Part shown: one piece after another, positions 1-11,986 of the stretch
Position numbering within the stretch: the stretch's first letter is position 1
How the letters are laid out: every line of letters starts with the position of its first letter
Assembly (NCBI RefSeq): GCF_028769735.1
Contig: NC_088170.1
Coordinates: forward strand, 45,676,585-45,740,584
Length of the DNA: 64,000 nucleotides
Reading direction: 5' to 3'
Source: Zonotrichia leucophrys gambelii
Lineage: Eukaryota > Chordata > Aves > Passeriformes > Passerellidae
The notes under the pieces: generated by a model
What the model was told of the DNA's origin: nothing
Seen by the model: only the letters and a program-made list of their open reading frames with translations
Databases searched by the model: none
Translations under genes and position numbers: made by a program

Positions 1-180
1 GGTATCTGAATACAAGATTATGTCACCTATTACAGACACATTGGCTAACGTTCAAGCTGTTGAGAAGTAAGAGCAACTTGTTCCCATTGGTCTTCCTGTA
101 TGAGCTTCTGAATTACTCACCATCATCCAGAAAGTGGTAAAATTATATTTATGACTACTCTGTAAAATTCAAACAAGACC

Positions 181-186
181 TTTATT
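181..186 (-). terminator. DOCK4: Possible poly(A) signal AATAAA
   Basis: This is the most distal AATAAA in the mRNA sense within the window, about 2.67 kb after the stop codon. The sequence just downstream in mRNA sense is moderately GU-rich (GATGATGGTGAG at about 118-129). Two more proximal AATAAA copies (694-699 and 1389-1394) compete. Confidence 0.35.
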
Positions 187-542
187 TACATTAGGGTTTC
201 AAGCAGTGGGTGTTGCAACATACATTACAAAATTTCATACTACATTTTTTATAGGTAATCAGGTTGAAAAACTGATCTACAGAATCAATTTGTCAAAACT
301 GGCTAAGCAGAAAATGTGTTAACTCGGCTTAAGAGTACTTTGTCAATTTTACATAATTTTCTATCGTTCAGAGTATTTCTGATGTCCTGGCTATAAAAAC
401 AGAATGCTCATGCAGGTTAATTTACACTGAACTCTCTAGTAAATTTTACGTTCTTTGCTTGTTCAGAAGAGCATATCAATACTCTCCCCACCTTGTCTCA
501 CAAAGCAAGTATGAGTCCAAATAGGGAGAAAACTCAGGAGAT

Positions 543-590
543 TTTTTAACAAAAAAAAAAAAAAAACCAAAAAAACAAAACAAAAAAAAG
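543..590. repeat. A-rich simple sequence (U-rich in DOCK4 mRNA)
   Basis: Interrupted runs of A, the longest about 16-17, lie in the 3' UTR. In mRNA sense this is a long U-rich stretch of the kind bound by ELAV/Hu proteins. Confidence 0.8.
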
Positions 591-1242
591 ATTTAGCAAG
601 ACAAGGAGTCAGAACTTTCATTCTGTGACTAAGTGAATTAGAATCTTTCATTCTGTAGAAAAAAAGTTGTACTGTAAAGATTAAGCAAGTTCTTTTATTT
701 CATACTAGCATTACGTAGCAACCAATATGAGTGTCTAGGTAAACAGAGACTTTGTGAAATGTATTGCTGCAAAGCTGACCAGTAATGCACACAAATGATA
801 AAGTCATCAACTCTGCTTATTGCCAGAAATAAAAAAAAAGGCTTCAGGAGCAAATAACACTGATTCATACTGTACTGTGCTCAAGCACTAGTAAACAAAA
901 TCTATTAAATTACATGGGTGGAAAAAAAATCTAGAGCAGCTTTGTTATCTTAGTTGTGACACCTTATTTAAATTTCAGGCATTACTTCTTTATATCAGCA
1001 TAAATATGTAGCCTTCTACAGGTTTTATGATGTGGTTACAGACATAAAAATGTTATAGTAGAAAGCAAGAGCTAGTTCAAGGAATTCCAGACTTTGAAAT
1101 CAGCAAGATACAAAGCTAAAATTCATATGTTCCTTTTCAAGTTATGAATACTTTCACTAAAACATAAATATTTTAACATATATTATTTTTTCTGACATTC
1201 AAAATTGTAAAGTCAATATGGCAGAATTATTGTTAAAAGCAC

Positions 1243-1374
1243 ATATTTACAAATATTCTTTTTTCCATACATAAAGTATTTGGCATAATTATAACAATCT
1301 TACTGCATACACAACCGTTTGCTTCTTTTTCACATAATGGTACACTCCTTATTAAAATTTACCAATTATGTACA
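1243..1374 (-). promoter_or_regulatory. DOCK4: Pumilio-type motifs in the 3' UTR
   Basis: In mRNA sense UGUAAAUA occurs at 1244-1251 and UGUACAUA at 1367-1374, with another UGUAAAUA at 183-190. These match the PUM1/2 recognition element UGUANAUA, which usually shortens mRNA life or reduces translation. The match is by sequence only, and AT-rich DNA will give some by chance. Confidence 0.4.
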
Positions 1375-2852
1375 AAAATACTTGAACATTTATTATAGAA
1401 AACTTCTATAACTACTGTCAACAGCTTGTAACTGCTGAAGGTTTAATTGAGAGAATATAAAAAAGTGGTCACTTTCTTCCAGTTAAACTATCAACAAATC
1501 AAACACAGCTAAGATCAACATGAGCTTCCCAACAAAAGAGGGAGAATATTTTTAACAATATGATTTAAAATGCAGTTCACACATCTGTTCCCAAACACAT
1601 TTAAACAGTCAATAAAAGAAAGAGGATACAAAACATACATACAGAAGGTGCTTTTTTTTTCTTTTCCCTCCACATTCCTATGTCTTGGCATTAGCTTTCC
1701 AGAGCTCTTCAGATGCCAGTCACTAAAATACAACCTAAGGCCAAACACTATTTTCAACAATAAAGATGATGGTGATGAACTCGAGCTAAAAAGCAAATCA
1801 AAAGCTTGGCTCCAATGGCTCATACACATCCAAGGAACTGTTCAGAATTTTTGCTAGATTTTTACAAAATTATTAATGACCTTTGCAATTAGCTTTTGAA
1901 ATATATGGATTGTAAACCAGCCATTTGTATTTTTAAAAATTGGCTCATTTAGTGAATTGCCTTGATAATAGTCAGTACTGACTCTTGTACGCAAGTTAAA
2001 GGAACAATTGAGTTGTACCTATTTCATACACAGATTGTACTTTAGGGTGAACTTTCAAGAACAGCAGAGAGCATTCACTAGAAAACTCCTAGCTTTAAAA
2101 AAAACCCCTAAAACTAAAACAACAACAAAAAATATATTAAGTGGAAGAATAAAAGTAAATTGCACCTCAAAAAGAAAAGGGATGTGTCAGGTACATACAT
2201 GAATGGCACAAAACTTTTTCAGGATTCACCAGAATGGTGCTATATGCTGAATGAGATACAGGTATTTTTCCATCTTAAAAGTAACATAAGCCAAGTGTGT
2301 GTTTCAAAAATTCCAAACCACATTCTTACAACAGTCCTCTGCTGTATAACTTGCATTTTATCTCAGTTTTGCCACATACATTTGAAATGACCAACCTGTT
2401 CATCAGGTAAGAGAAACAACTTTCAGCCTACTTGCAGAAACATCCTAGTCTACAGACTACTTCGTTAGAAAGCGTGCATTTATCTCTAGTAGTAAAGATC
2501 CAGTCAGTATATTCTGCATTTTGTAAGAAGCATTCAGCTAACTCCAATGAGAGTTGTAGGGTTTTAGATTTTTCAAATAAAAATAAAGTAAAAATAAAAG
2601 CATTTATCAGTATTCACCACCATGAAATTAAAAAAAAATCCTCTCATTCATGCTTCCTGTAGTATCTGGCAACCTAAATTAGTAATTTCATTTCAAATGT
2701 GCAACATAATATTAATAAGCATTCTGAAATTACTCAAAAGAAAAGGTGGACAAAATATTAAAGTGCCTAACTAAATGACTTTTACCATTTTTAAAAAATA
2801 TTATTTCTTAAACAGTAACGAATGTGTAGCAATTAAATATAAAAGTGGCTTC

Positions 2853-3278
2853 TCATAGCTGAGAGACTTTGCGGGGCAGAGGCCTGGGCCGGGGAACCTG
2901 CTCAGTCCTCCTGCTGCTGTTTTCCAGGTTGTTTGGCCGAACCAGCTGTGGCTTGGGCGGCAGTGCCGGGGGTTCTGCGGCGGGCGGGATGGAGAGGCTG
3001 TGAGGTAGAGGAACGGGGCGCTTCAAAGTCCGCTCATACACGCTGTAAGGTGGTGGGGTTTTGCTTTCTTTTCTCACAGGTTCCTCAGAAATGCTGTAGC
3101 TTGGGACAGTCACTGCTGGTTCGCTGCCTTGGCTTTCAAAGCCTGATGTTTCTGATGTGCTACATCGGCTGAGCGAAGAGATGCCGCTGCTGTAACTCCC
3201 TGACAGCGCCGGGGAGTTGGATATGAGCCCCGAGGAATGATACTCCACTGGAGACGGTGTGAATGATTGCACAGACCC
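2853..3278 (-). CDS. DOCK4: DOCK4 terminal coding exon, local residues 952-1092 and stop
   Basis: This 426-nt coding part opens after a long pyrimidine tract and GAGCAG, encodes GSVQSFTPSPVEYHSSGLIS onward, and stops at TGA (2853-2855). It contains KTPPPYSVYERTLKRPVPLP, then EPPALPPKPQLV, which fits the Crk SH3 ligand PxLPxK, and ends PRPRPLPRKVSQL. The last residues Ser-Gln-Leu fit a class I PDZ ligand. In mammals the tail binds SH3 and PDZ partners. The frame is also open upstream to 3347, giving an alternative acceptor there. Confidence 0.97.
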   Translation of the reverse strand, partial: GSVQSFTPSPVEYHSSGLISNSPALSGSYSSGISSLSRCSTSETSGFESQGSEPAVTVPSYSISEEPVRKESKTPPPYSVYERTLKRPVPLPHSLSIPPAAEPPALPPKPQLVRPNNLENSSRRTEQVPRPRPLPRKVSQL

Positions 3279-6200
3279 CTGCTCAAAAGAAAGGGCAGAA
3301 GAAGAATTTACCTGGCACCCAGGAGGGAGAGTGTTTCTCTGCTCAGACTGAAAATATACACAAACACATTGCACATAACTCTGAGCTTTGATAAACAGAA
3401 ATGGTTGTGCCCCTGTTTAATCAAGACCTGGTAAGAAACTGATAAAAAGCTCATTTCAGTAGTGCCTGGTACACCTTAGATAGTGGACATGCCAGCAATT
3501 CTTGTAAGTGGAAATAAAAGTACTTTTAAATGTTATCTTACTATCATAATACCTTGGAAAAATCTGAAAGTCTTTAGAATACAGCCTTAGTTTTCCCAGC
3601 TGGAAGTGGAATGCATCACTGGGGACAGGGCATACCTGGGGATATCCTGCCCCCTAACGCCAAAGCTCAGCCACTGCACCTACTGCATGCTCTCATAACC
3701 CAAATTCAGTTTCCAAAGCTTTTCCTCAAAAGTGCATTGCCATGCAGTGAAAAGTGCACTTACAACATGGCATCGTTTCTGAGGGTACCGTAAAACCAGT
3801 GTTGGGGCAGTAGCACAAAGCAGGTATCAAGGTAAGAGCCACTGCTGGGTGCCAGCCCCCTTTTCTGCTGTTCCTGCTCCCATCTGGGGCAGCAGCAGAA
3901 TGGCAGGAGATGACAGCATCACCACCCTTCCTCTCCCCCATCTCCCAGGTGTTCCTTAGACATACAAACACGACACGCCACATGTGCCTCAGGGAACAGG
4001 TCCATATGGAGGGCACAGGTGGCCAGAGGCTGCACCAGCAGCCTCACAGGTCAGTGAGGGAAGGTGAGGGACCAGGAGCTGAGGGCCCAAGCAGCAACAA
4101 CAGTGCTGATGACAAATAAAAGGCATGGACAATAAAGGCCTACCTAAAACCACTGAGCAGTTCAGTCCGCTGAAGCAACTTCAACTGAAAACTGTCAAAG
4201 GTTAGCTCATGCTTTCCAAGTTAAAATTTTTTACAACATATTTAATTATGACTGGAGTAATCTGAGACAATCCCAACTTATTGGCCTCAAGCCTCAGGCT
4301 AAAAAAGGGATGGAGAAATCAAAATAAAGACAAATTTCTCACTCCCGTTCTTGTAAGACTGGTTGATGCTCAGTTGCTCAGCTTGAGGTGAGAGTGGGAG
4401 CCATGCAACAAGGTATGGGAGTGGAGGAGGAGACGGGCAGGGGTGTACAGAGCTGGCTGCACTGACTTTATGCTGTTGAGATAATTTTAGTTATCCATCT
4501 AGGACTGGATCCACACAGCACTGAAATCAATGGAGAAAAAAACTTCATTTATATCAGTGGGTTTTGTTCTACGATGGTTTTCTCTGGTAGCTCACTGTTA
4601 GAAGAAATGCTAAAATCTGAGCCCTGTTATGACTGGAAAAGCAAAGCAAGTTTTATTTAAAACTCAACACCTGGTGAAGACATTTCAGAATTTCTCTGGA
4701 GCCTGTTTAACTACTCGTTTCATGTTCCATTCCTCTGTATGTGAGGAAGCTCCAACTGTACTCTTACTCCCACAAACACCCACTGTCAAGGCTTTCAAAT
4801 AAATCATGTATTTGGCTCCAGTTCCAAGAACACTGGACACTTGAAGTAAGTGATCATATAGAAGATTTAGGACTTTTGCTTTTGTCATTCACAACAATGG
4901 CAAATATGTAAAGCCTGCATGGGTAACCACTTAGTTCTGGTAAGGCAGCATAGACTACTTTTACCAGTAGCAAGTAACAGTCTAGACACTAAAACAGTCT
5001 CAAAGTGAGATCCAGCAGTTCTCAGAAGTATTTTGGGCCAGCATTGCTCTTCCAAGCAGCAAACCAGACCTTGTAAAATGCTTAAATTCTGTCCAGACCT
5101 ATAGAAGAAGAATGTTAGGACAAGCTTCAAACATCCCTAAGAATCATCAGTGGTCATGCCAGTATGCGTCCGTTAAGGATGAAAAGGAAGGGTCACTCCT
5201 CTTTGGACAAGATCTGAATGTTCTAAAGAGCTTCCTAGGAAGCAATTAGGGCAAAACCTGGGATTGGTGCTCACTTCAGCAGAATAGTAATAGGAATATG
5301 GGACACTCTGATGGTCAGCAGAATTGCTTTGTTATGAATTTGGACCACTGTGCAGACACAAGTTGTAATGTTACAGGCTTATGGGAAGGCAATCAGGACA
5401 ATGAGTGTAGACTTGTAATTAGGGACCTCAAGGGGAAAGGAGATACTTTGGGGTGCTGGTCTCCTCCTCAGGCAGTGTGTATCTCTGCAGTATTAGTTAG
5501 GCACTGGGTTGCTGAGGAGTTACTTTGACAGGGCTGCTTCCCTCTCTCCTTCCATCTGAGTGCTTGAAACACCAGTCATGCTCCTTTCTATCTGCTCTCC
5601 TTCCATGTTGTTGACTCTTATATTTCTACTTGCAAAATCATCTCTGCTTCAATGGGGTGGCAGAGGCTATCCCAAGACCAATGACATGCACTCTGCCAGC
5701 ACCAGGGTTTGTCTGGAATAAGCAGGCTGCATGTTTGTGTGCTCCAATGCTGTAGAAAAGACAGATTTCCCAGTCAAGTTTTCCAGAAAAAAAGCAGGTA
5801 CCAGTATGTGGGTACCACCACATGCAAACATCTTGAAATAGAAATGAAATCTGCTCAGTTTAGCCTGGATCTTAAATTACTTTGGATGTTTAACTACCAG
5901 AGAGGAACCAGTGCTAATTCACAGCCTATGCTTAATGTGTCCTACTGGCAGATGTCAAACTACTTGCATCTTCTTACAACCGCCCTGGACCATCCTGCAG
6001 AGGAAAATTGGTATTAAAATGATTGAAGCAGGAAATACTCCCTAATGAGCCTCTAATCTTACAGCTCTGAATGCTGGAGGAATAAAACCAATGGATTGCA
6101 CAACAGGTTTTCCTGGCACCTCCCCATCTTCCATGCTGGAGACAGAATACTGGTTTTTGTACAGTATTTGGTAAGAAAAAGAAAAGAATATAATCCCAAA

Positions 6201-6283
6201 TAATGCACATTAAATATACACCATCTACCCCACCACACATGAGATCTGTCTCACAAAGGCAATTCACTGCAATAAGACAGTAC
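3279..6283 (-). other. DOCK4: DOCK4 intron before the terminal exon
   Basis: This 3.0-kb intron holds the candidate 36-nt microexon at its 3' end (3312-3347) and a GC-richer patch at about 3600-4120. No repeat family was recognised, and the open frames on both strands look like chance. Confidence 0.8.
3312..3347 (-). CDS. DOCK4: Candidate 36-nt alternative microexon of DOCK4
   Basis: Just upstream of the terminal exon, the minus strand has an acceptor TATTTTCAG, 36 nt encoding SEQRNTLPPGCQ, and a donor CAG|GTAAAT. The 36 nt are phase 0 to 0, so inclusion adds 12 residues between PMK and GSVQSF without a frameshift. Only 33 nt separate it from the terminal exon, which would be far too short for an intron to be spliced out. 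More likely it is included by continuing to the terminal exon (using only the upstream acceptor) or is skipped. Continued reading gives SEQRNTLPPGCQVNSSSALS and then FEQ before GSVQSF, 23 extra residues in frame. Confidence 0.45.
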
Positions 6284-6345
6284 CTTCATTGGTGATCTTC
6301 CAGCAGGAGAAGGGGAAACAGAGGCTATGTGTCTTGCTGGTGATG
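6284..6345 (-). CDS. DOCK4: DOCK4 exon, tail, local residues 931-951
   Basis: This 62-nt exon encodes SPARHIASVSPSPAGRSPMK after a shared Ala codon. Acceptor TTTACAG, donor AAG|GTACTG. It is too short to stand out as an open frame and was found by phase and protein order. It ends in phase 0, so both the terminal exon and the 36-nt candidate exon can follow. Confidence 0.95.
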
Positions 6346-7244
6346 CTGTAAAGGCAGAAAGATTTCAGTGTACTTGTGGCATTACAATTTTCACTAAGAA
6401 ATCTTTTTAAGTGGATAGTTGATCATTTGATATATAAACATAACCTACTTCTCTCGGTCGATGGCTGTAAATAGTTTTAGAGATTTTGTTTATTTTGATT
6501 TTTTCTCTGGGTTATCTTGCAGTGCAACCAAGTACAAAAAATTTCTGCATCTGCCTTTTCTGACAAATTTTATATCACTTTAAATTGATTTATAATCTAC
6601 TAAATTATAACAAGTTAAAAAATGAGTCAGTATAACAACTTTTCCCTTTTTGTTCTTAAGAAATATATGATGTACTTGTAAGTCAAATAGGGAAAATAGA
6701 AAATACATAATATACTCATATCAAACATTTACCTCCAAATATACTAGAAACATGACTGGACAAACTCAGAGGCTTAAGTATAATACAAAAAATGTTTACT
6801 TTTAAAATAATTATATTTATAGTATCACTTGAGCAGCCTTTCCTTTAAAAGGAAATTAATCTTTTGAAAGCCAAAATGATTATAGTTACTGATGTATTTT
6901 CATAAATGCTGTGCATTTTCTGGCCAGTAAGATTCCTTGTGGTTAATGATCATTTCTGATTGCTAACCTCCAATTATCATAAAATCAAAAGACTAAATTT
7001 GATCATCCTTCCTCATACTAACATGAACTGTCTGAAACTGCTCATTCATTAGTGAAGGGGCAGAGTATTGGAAACTGCAGAGAACATTAATGAAATGAAA
7101 ATACCCACAGAGGCAGTTCTACAGCCTTTCATGTAAGAAATCAAATAATAAGTTAACCTGCCCAAGAAGTTAAACATCAAACAGAGTGGAAAGAATCTAA
7201 GCCCTCAAGTACTGGAGCTTTACCTGAGATGTCCATGAACTCAC
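6346..7244 (-). other. DOCK4: DOCK4 intron
   Basis: This 0.9-kb AT-rich intron shows nothing recognisable beyond its splice sites (donor GTGAGT, acceptor TTTACAG). Confidence 0.85.
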
Positions 7245-7358
7245 CAGTCTGTGCAGGTCTTGGTGGTACAGGAGGAGATATAAGCTTTCCACTTTCTGAT
7301 GTGTTTCTGGCTTCCTTCCCACTGTCCAGGCTCCAGCTGCTGGGGGTGGTGTTCACAG
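7245..7358 (-). CDS. DOCK4: DOCK4 exon, tail with SH3 ligand, local residues 893-931
   Basis: This 114-nt exon encodes VNTTPSSWSLDSGKEARNTS followed by ESGKLISPPVPPRPAQT. Acceptor TTCCAG, donor CTG|GTGAGT. PPVPPRP fits an SH3-binding polyproline motif. The codons at both ends are split (Ala before, Ala after). Confidence 0.96.
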
Positions 7359-9782
7359 CTGGAAGAGAATGAACAATCAAACAAAAAATGTCATAGGCAT
7401 CAACACTTCCAGTTCTCTGACTTGCTTTTATCCATGACTGTAAAAACAGTCAGAATGCAAGCGCCTAACAACATCTGCACTTACAAAGCTCATAAAGAGC
7501 AGCCATCAATGTCATGGATGCCTGATGGATGCACCTGGCCCTCAGGCCAGTTTGTGACCAGCAGTGGCAGCCATCAACAGCAGCAGCAGCTGAGATTGCA
7601 CTCTGTGCGCTGCAAATCCAGCCACAAAGGGAGATAAGCTTGAAGCCTTTTAATATAATCAGTTTATCTTTGCACCAGACTCCTATTTAGGGGTTTCCAG
7701 GCAGGAGGGAATAGACTATTCATAAACTGTTCCCATTAACTCATTTTATATACAGAAGGGACTAGAGAAAGAAACTCTCCAAATTCATATCGACCTCCTT
7801 CATAAAGCTGTCTGTGCTAACATTCCTCTGTTACCTGAATAGACTACCAATCCAGAATTGAGAGAAGATGGAAAGAAGGGTGCAAAATATCGGGAGTAAA
7901 AACTGGAAGAAATTAAAAGTGTCTGACAGCAAAAAATATCAAAAAAAGAAATTATTATGGACTGAGAAAATTTCTGTACACTTTGTATCTGTGGTCAAGG
8001 ATCTCTGCTTGATTATGTAAATTGACTACCACCTTGACATGCATAAAAGTTGCTGTTTTCTTTGTCTGTTACCCTGATCAAATTCTATGATTGTAACTGA
8101 ATGATCCCATAAGGTCTGGAACATCTTCCTTGATAGAACTGGATTATCTCATGTCATCAAGATGCCACCAATATTGGAAAGAAGTCAGACAGAAGGAGAG
8201 GGCATTTAACATGGGCAGAATAAAAGCTAATTTGAAAAATACAACTCTCATTACACTTCTTAAAAACAAAAAAAGGAGTTGAAAATAACCACTTCAAACC
8301 TTCCATTCATTTCCCAAATACTCCACCAAAAAATCCCCCACCTCAAAAGCCTCAGACCTCTTGCTTTGCCATGACACTTTCCTTCTTGTTTACTTATTTC
8401 AATTGTGAGTAGAGAATCACATGCAAGGACCCTGTGTTTATTTACAGAGATGAAACAAAAAAGCAAAGTATTGCTGCTAACTGATGGCATCAATTATCAC
8501 TATTGTAGCAACTCTGAGAGCTCTCCGACTGCAACGCCACTACACACCGGACTTAATACAATAAGTACAGTAAAAATAACCCTAATCTCATATCTGAAAC
8601 AATATTGTTACAGTATAATTACACTTTAGTTGACCCTGTAACCAATGAACAGAATAATCTATTTTCCAGAGGATCATTTTGCTTTGTTATTGCCAAAATA
8701 TGCAATACACTATTTGCTTTTCAATGCAAGCTGTCACCCAGCATGGCTTTGCCCTCATCCTAAAAATCACCTGGCACCAGACCTAGGTACTTCAAATGCC
8801 TGAATCTCTTGACAAGCCAAATTTTTTTTTCTTTTAAGTCATCCAAGCAGTCTATTTTTTTGGACCGCTAAAGCCTTCAGGAGAGAATAGTTCATTTTAA
8901 CAATTCTGTGATGTACTTGGCTGCATGGGCCAGTGGAAAAGTTTTGCTATTTTCATGTTAAATTATTTCATATGTTTTTCAGCCCTGTGAAAAAATTCCA
9001 CCTGTGTTTTCATAAAAATGTAAACTCAAAATAAAACCCAGCTTTCATTAAAGAAAATCTGATTCCTGGGCAGTACTTATTACAGTATATTATTAAAAGT
9101 TACTTTCTATACATTTATTTTACTATATCCATTATTCAGCATACCACAAAGGTACCAATATGAAATGATGGAGCATATTATTGATGTGAGGCACAAAATG
9201 AAGTCATGACAAAAAATTACTATGCTAGCAATATTTGATTTCCCCATGTTCAAAATTATAAGAGGCAATCTTTTTTCTATGGAAATACATATATTTACCA
9301 TTTACGCTAATTAAAAACAAAACCCCATAATGCAAGAAACAGCAAATTGGTGTTTTCAATCCAAGTGTAATCAGAAGCACACTGTGTTATATTTGATAAA
9401 CAGGACTTGCAGGTACCAAACTTCAGGATTCTGTCCATCTCTCTACCTTCCCTTTGCTCCATTCTCCAGATCTGGCTTTTCCCCACATATGTCTCTCTTG
9501 AGAAGCAGAAAGAACAGGTCTCACAGGCAGCCTGATGAAACCTGCTGCTCCATCACTTTGCAAACTTCTGGGCCTAATTTGAGTGCAAAATACAGTCCTC
9601 CCCTCTTTGGCAAAGTGTTTTGACACTTACATCTATTAGCATAATTTATTTATTTCCTTAGAATGTTTTGACACTTGGAGATGACAGTATGCACTCAAAA
9701 GAACAGGCACTCTACAGGAACATGATGGAGTAATTAAGTTTTCATTCTTCAAAGATTGGCATGTTGTAGCACGTCTGCTTAC
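7359..9782 (-). other. DOCK4: DOCK4 intron
   Basis: This 2.4-kb intron has a short CAG-rich run near 7576-7590 and otherwise nothing recognisable. Confidence 0.8.
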
Positions 9783-9855
9783 CTTTGTCAGAGCCAGGCA
9801 GATTGGAATCACTTCGTGGCAAAGCACCATCTCCAATATGATTAAAGAGCATTCT
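9783..9855 (-). CDS. DOCK4: DOCK4 exon, tail, local residues 869-893
   Basis: This 73-nt exon encodes RMLFNHIGDGALPRSDSNLP followed by GSDK, then G, which joins CT of the next exon (Ala). Acceptor TTTACAG, donor GTAAGC. The SQRMLFNHIGDGALPRSD junction with the upstream exon matches mammalian DOCK4. Confidence 0.95.
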
Positions 9856-11986
9856 CTGTAAATTGAGAACAGCATGGTTTACACATAGCTCCTGCTGTAT
9901 TTCAGTAGCCTTTCAGAAAACAAATATATTTTTTTATTATCCCCTCTCATGCCCAGGTCTGCTTAGGAGGCAGAGTGATAAACATCACATAAGAACATAA
10001 ACAGTTTAATTAAAGTATGTGTATACAGATAGGGAGTAGAGTAGTTTTCTGAAGATTGCACACACAGAAATTGGAGGGAGGATTATTATGTACTGAGTTC
10101 TGACAGTTTCCAGCACCTTAAAAAACATAAAAAAACTAATTCCTAAAGAGATATCTTAATAGATTAATTAAAATAATTGCAATAAATTCATTACAGAATT
10201 AGGATCTGAACAAGATAATATTCAAGGTATGGCTGTTACCTAAGAAAAGCATTATGTATTGTTTTCCAACCCTGACTTTTTTTTGGTAGCAATCTTCTTA
10301 CTTCTCTTGTGGATAAGAGCTGACCCATAAAGCATGTTTGTCTTTAATTTTCTTAATATCCATTTTGTTTACAAATCACAGTAAATGTCTGGAAAAAAAA
10401 TTCTACCATTGATTTAATTTGGAGCATTCAAATAATCCATGGGTCACTAGTTTGTCTTGAAAACATACATAAACAGCATACAGTTAATCCTACAAGTAAT
10501 TCAGACATACTTTCCAGAGGAAATGGCAACAGATAAACATGCGGGGTTTTTCTCACTTTTTTTTTTTCTTTAAAAGCAAGATCAGATGATCAGTGAAATC
10601 CAAATAAAATCCTATTCTTGTGTCTCTTTCCAGCATTCACAGAGCACTGTGCCAAGTTGGTGAGGCACTATGCTGGGGTTCCACAAGATGGCAAACCCAG
10701 CTGCAAAGCAATCATCATTGATCTAATATGTTGCAGCTTTGTGTCACAAAGTGAGGAACAAAGACTCAATTCAACTTCACTTTAAACATCTCAGAGACAA
10801 AATGCTTTTGGTACACTTTGAGCTACAGTAGGTGTGCTGTATATCATATGAGAATCATTCTGGGTCAGGCAATATCTGTTTTCCTGGAGTTACCATTAAA
10901 CTGAGGTGTTAAACCCACATATGTACTCTGGTGTGACAGAGAGTGTGACCATATGTTCCTGCCTGGTCTGGATTGAGTGTCCACTGCCTAGTGAGCCTGC
11001 AGTGCACGACAATGTGATGGACAAGTGCTGAAGTCCATTTTCTGCTGCAAGAGTAAAGAGCAATGGCTGAAAAAGCAACTGAAATTGGAGGAGATAAAGA
11101 GACAAAAGCTGAATGAAATACAAAGAAACAAAGACGTACTAAAAAGAATGAGATAAAAAAACCATATGGAAGAACAAGAGCAATCACAGGATGTTTAATG
11201 ACACACAAATAAAAACCCCAAAAATGTGAAATTCAAAAAGCTTCAATAGGAAGAATAATAGCGCAAAAAACTAAGGAGGCTTGTTGACCAGTCAATGACA
11301 GCAGCCATTCCTCTTCAGAGTACGGGAAGAGCTGGAGAGACACTGTACAACCATTCAGCCAGAGATCACAAAGCAAGCACAAATGGATGTTGACTGAAAC
11401 CAGCTGTACATAACCTTGAGCATCAATTTCAATGAGGAAGCGGATGAAGTACTGCTGTGGTCTTGTTCTGTGAAATCCATCAAACTTCCTTAAATAAGGG
11501 AGCTATGGCTTGAAAGACTTGAAGCTCAGGACTTTGCCCATGAATCTCACCTCTCCTGGCTGAAACACTAATGTGAAAATTGCTTTCATCAAGATGTATG
11601 TAACAAAGTAATTCATAAATGGGTGGTCCTTTCCTCTCAGTGTGAAGCTCCAACCTACGCTGTTGAAGTGGTGTTAGAATGAAAGGAGGAAGGACAAGGA
11701 ACAGTTTGAGCAGCTAAATTTAAATGAGAGTTGCAGATAGATAAGATATCTCCTTACAATTGTCCTGAGGAATTCTTTCCCCCTTCTTTATCAGAAGGCA
11801 GAGAATCAGGATTTTGTTTCTGATCACAGTCCATTTTTACTGCTGAGGGAACAGCAGAGAAAGAAATTTCACCTTTCCCTGGAAAGATATATCCTTATTT
11901 ACAGTTATAAGGGCAGAAAGAAACCGTCAGACTTTCTCATCTTTGAAATATACTTCACTGTATGAGGAAGGAGATTTTCTACTTAC

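Larger units (their letters stand above)
1..2852 (-). other. DOCK4: DOCK4 3' UTR (likely, end not fixed)
   Basis: This AT-rich sequence follows the stop codon with no further exon or open frame of note. Minus-strand AATAAA signals occur at 1389-1394, 694-699 and 181-186; which is used cannot be told here, so the 3' end may be any of these or beyond the left edge. It also holds a long U-rich tract (mRNA sense) at 543-590 and three UGUANAUA motifs. Confidence 0.6.

Noticed and set aside
2933..3172. Open frame antisense to the terminal exon
   Set aside because: A shadow of the GC-rich DOCK4 coding strand.
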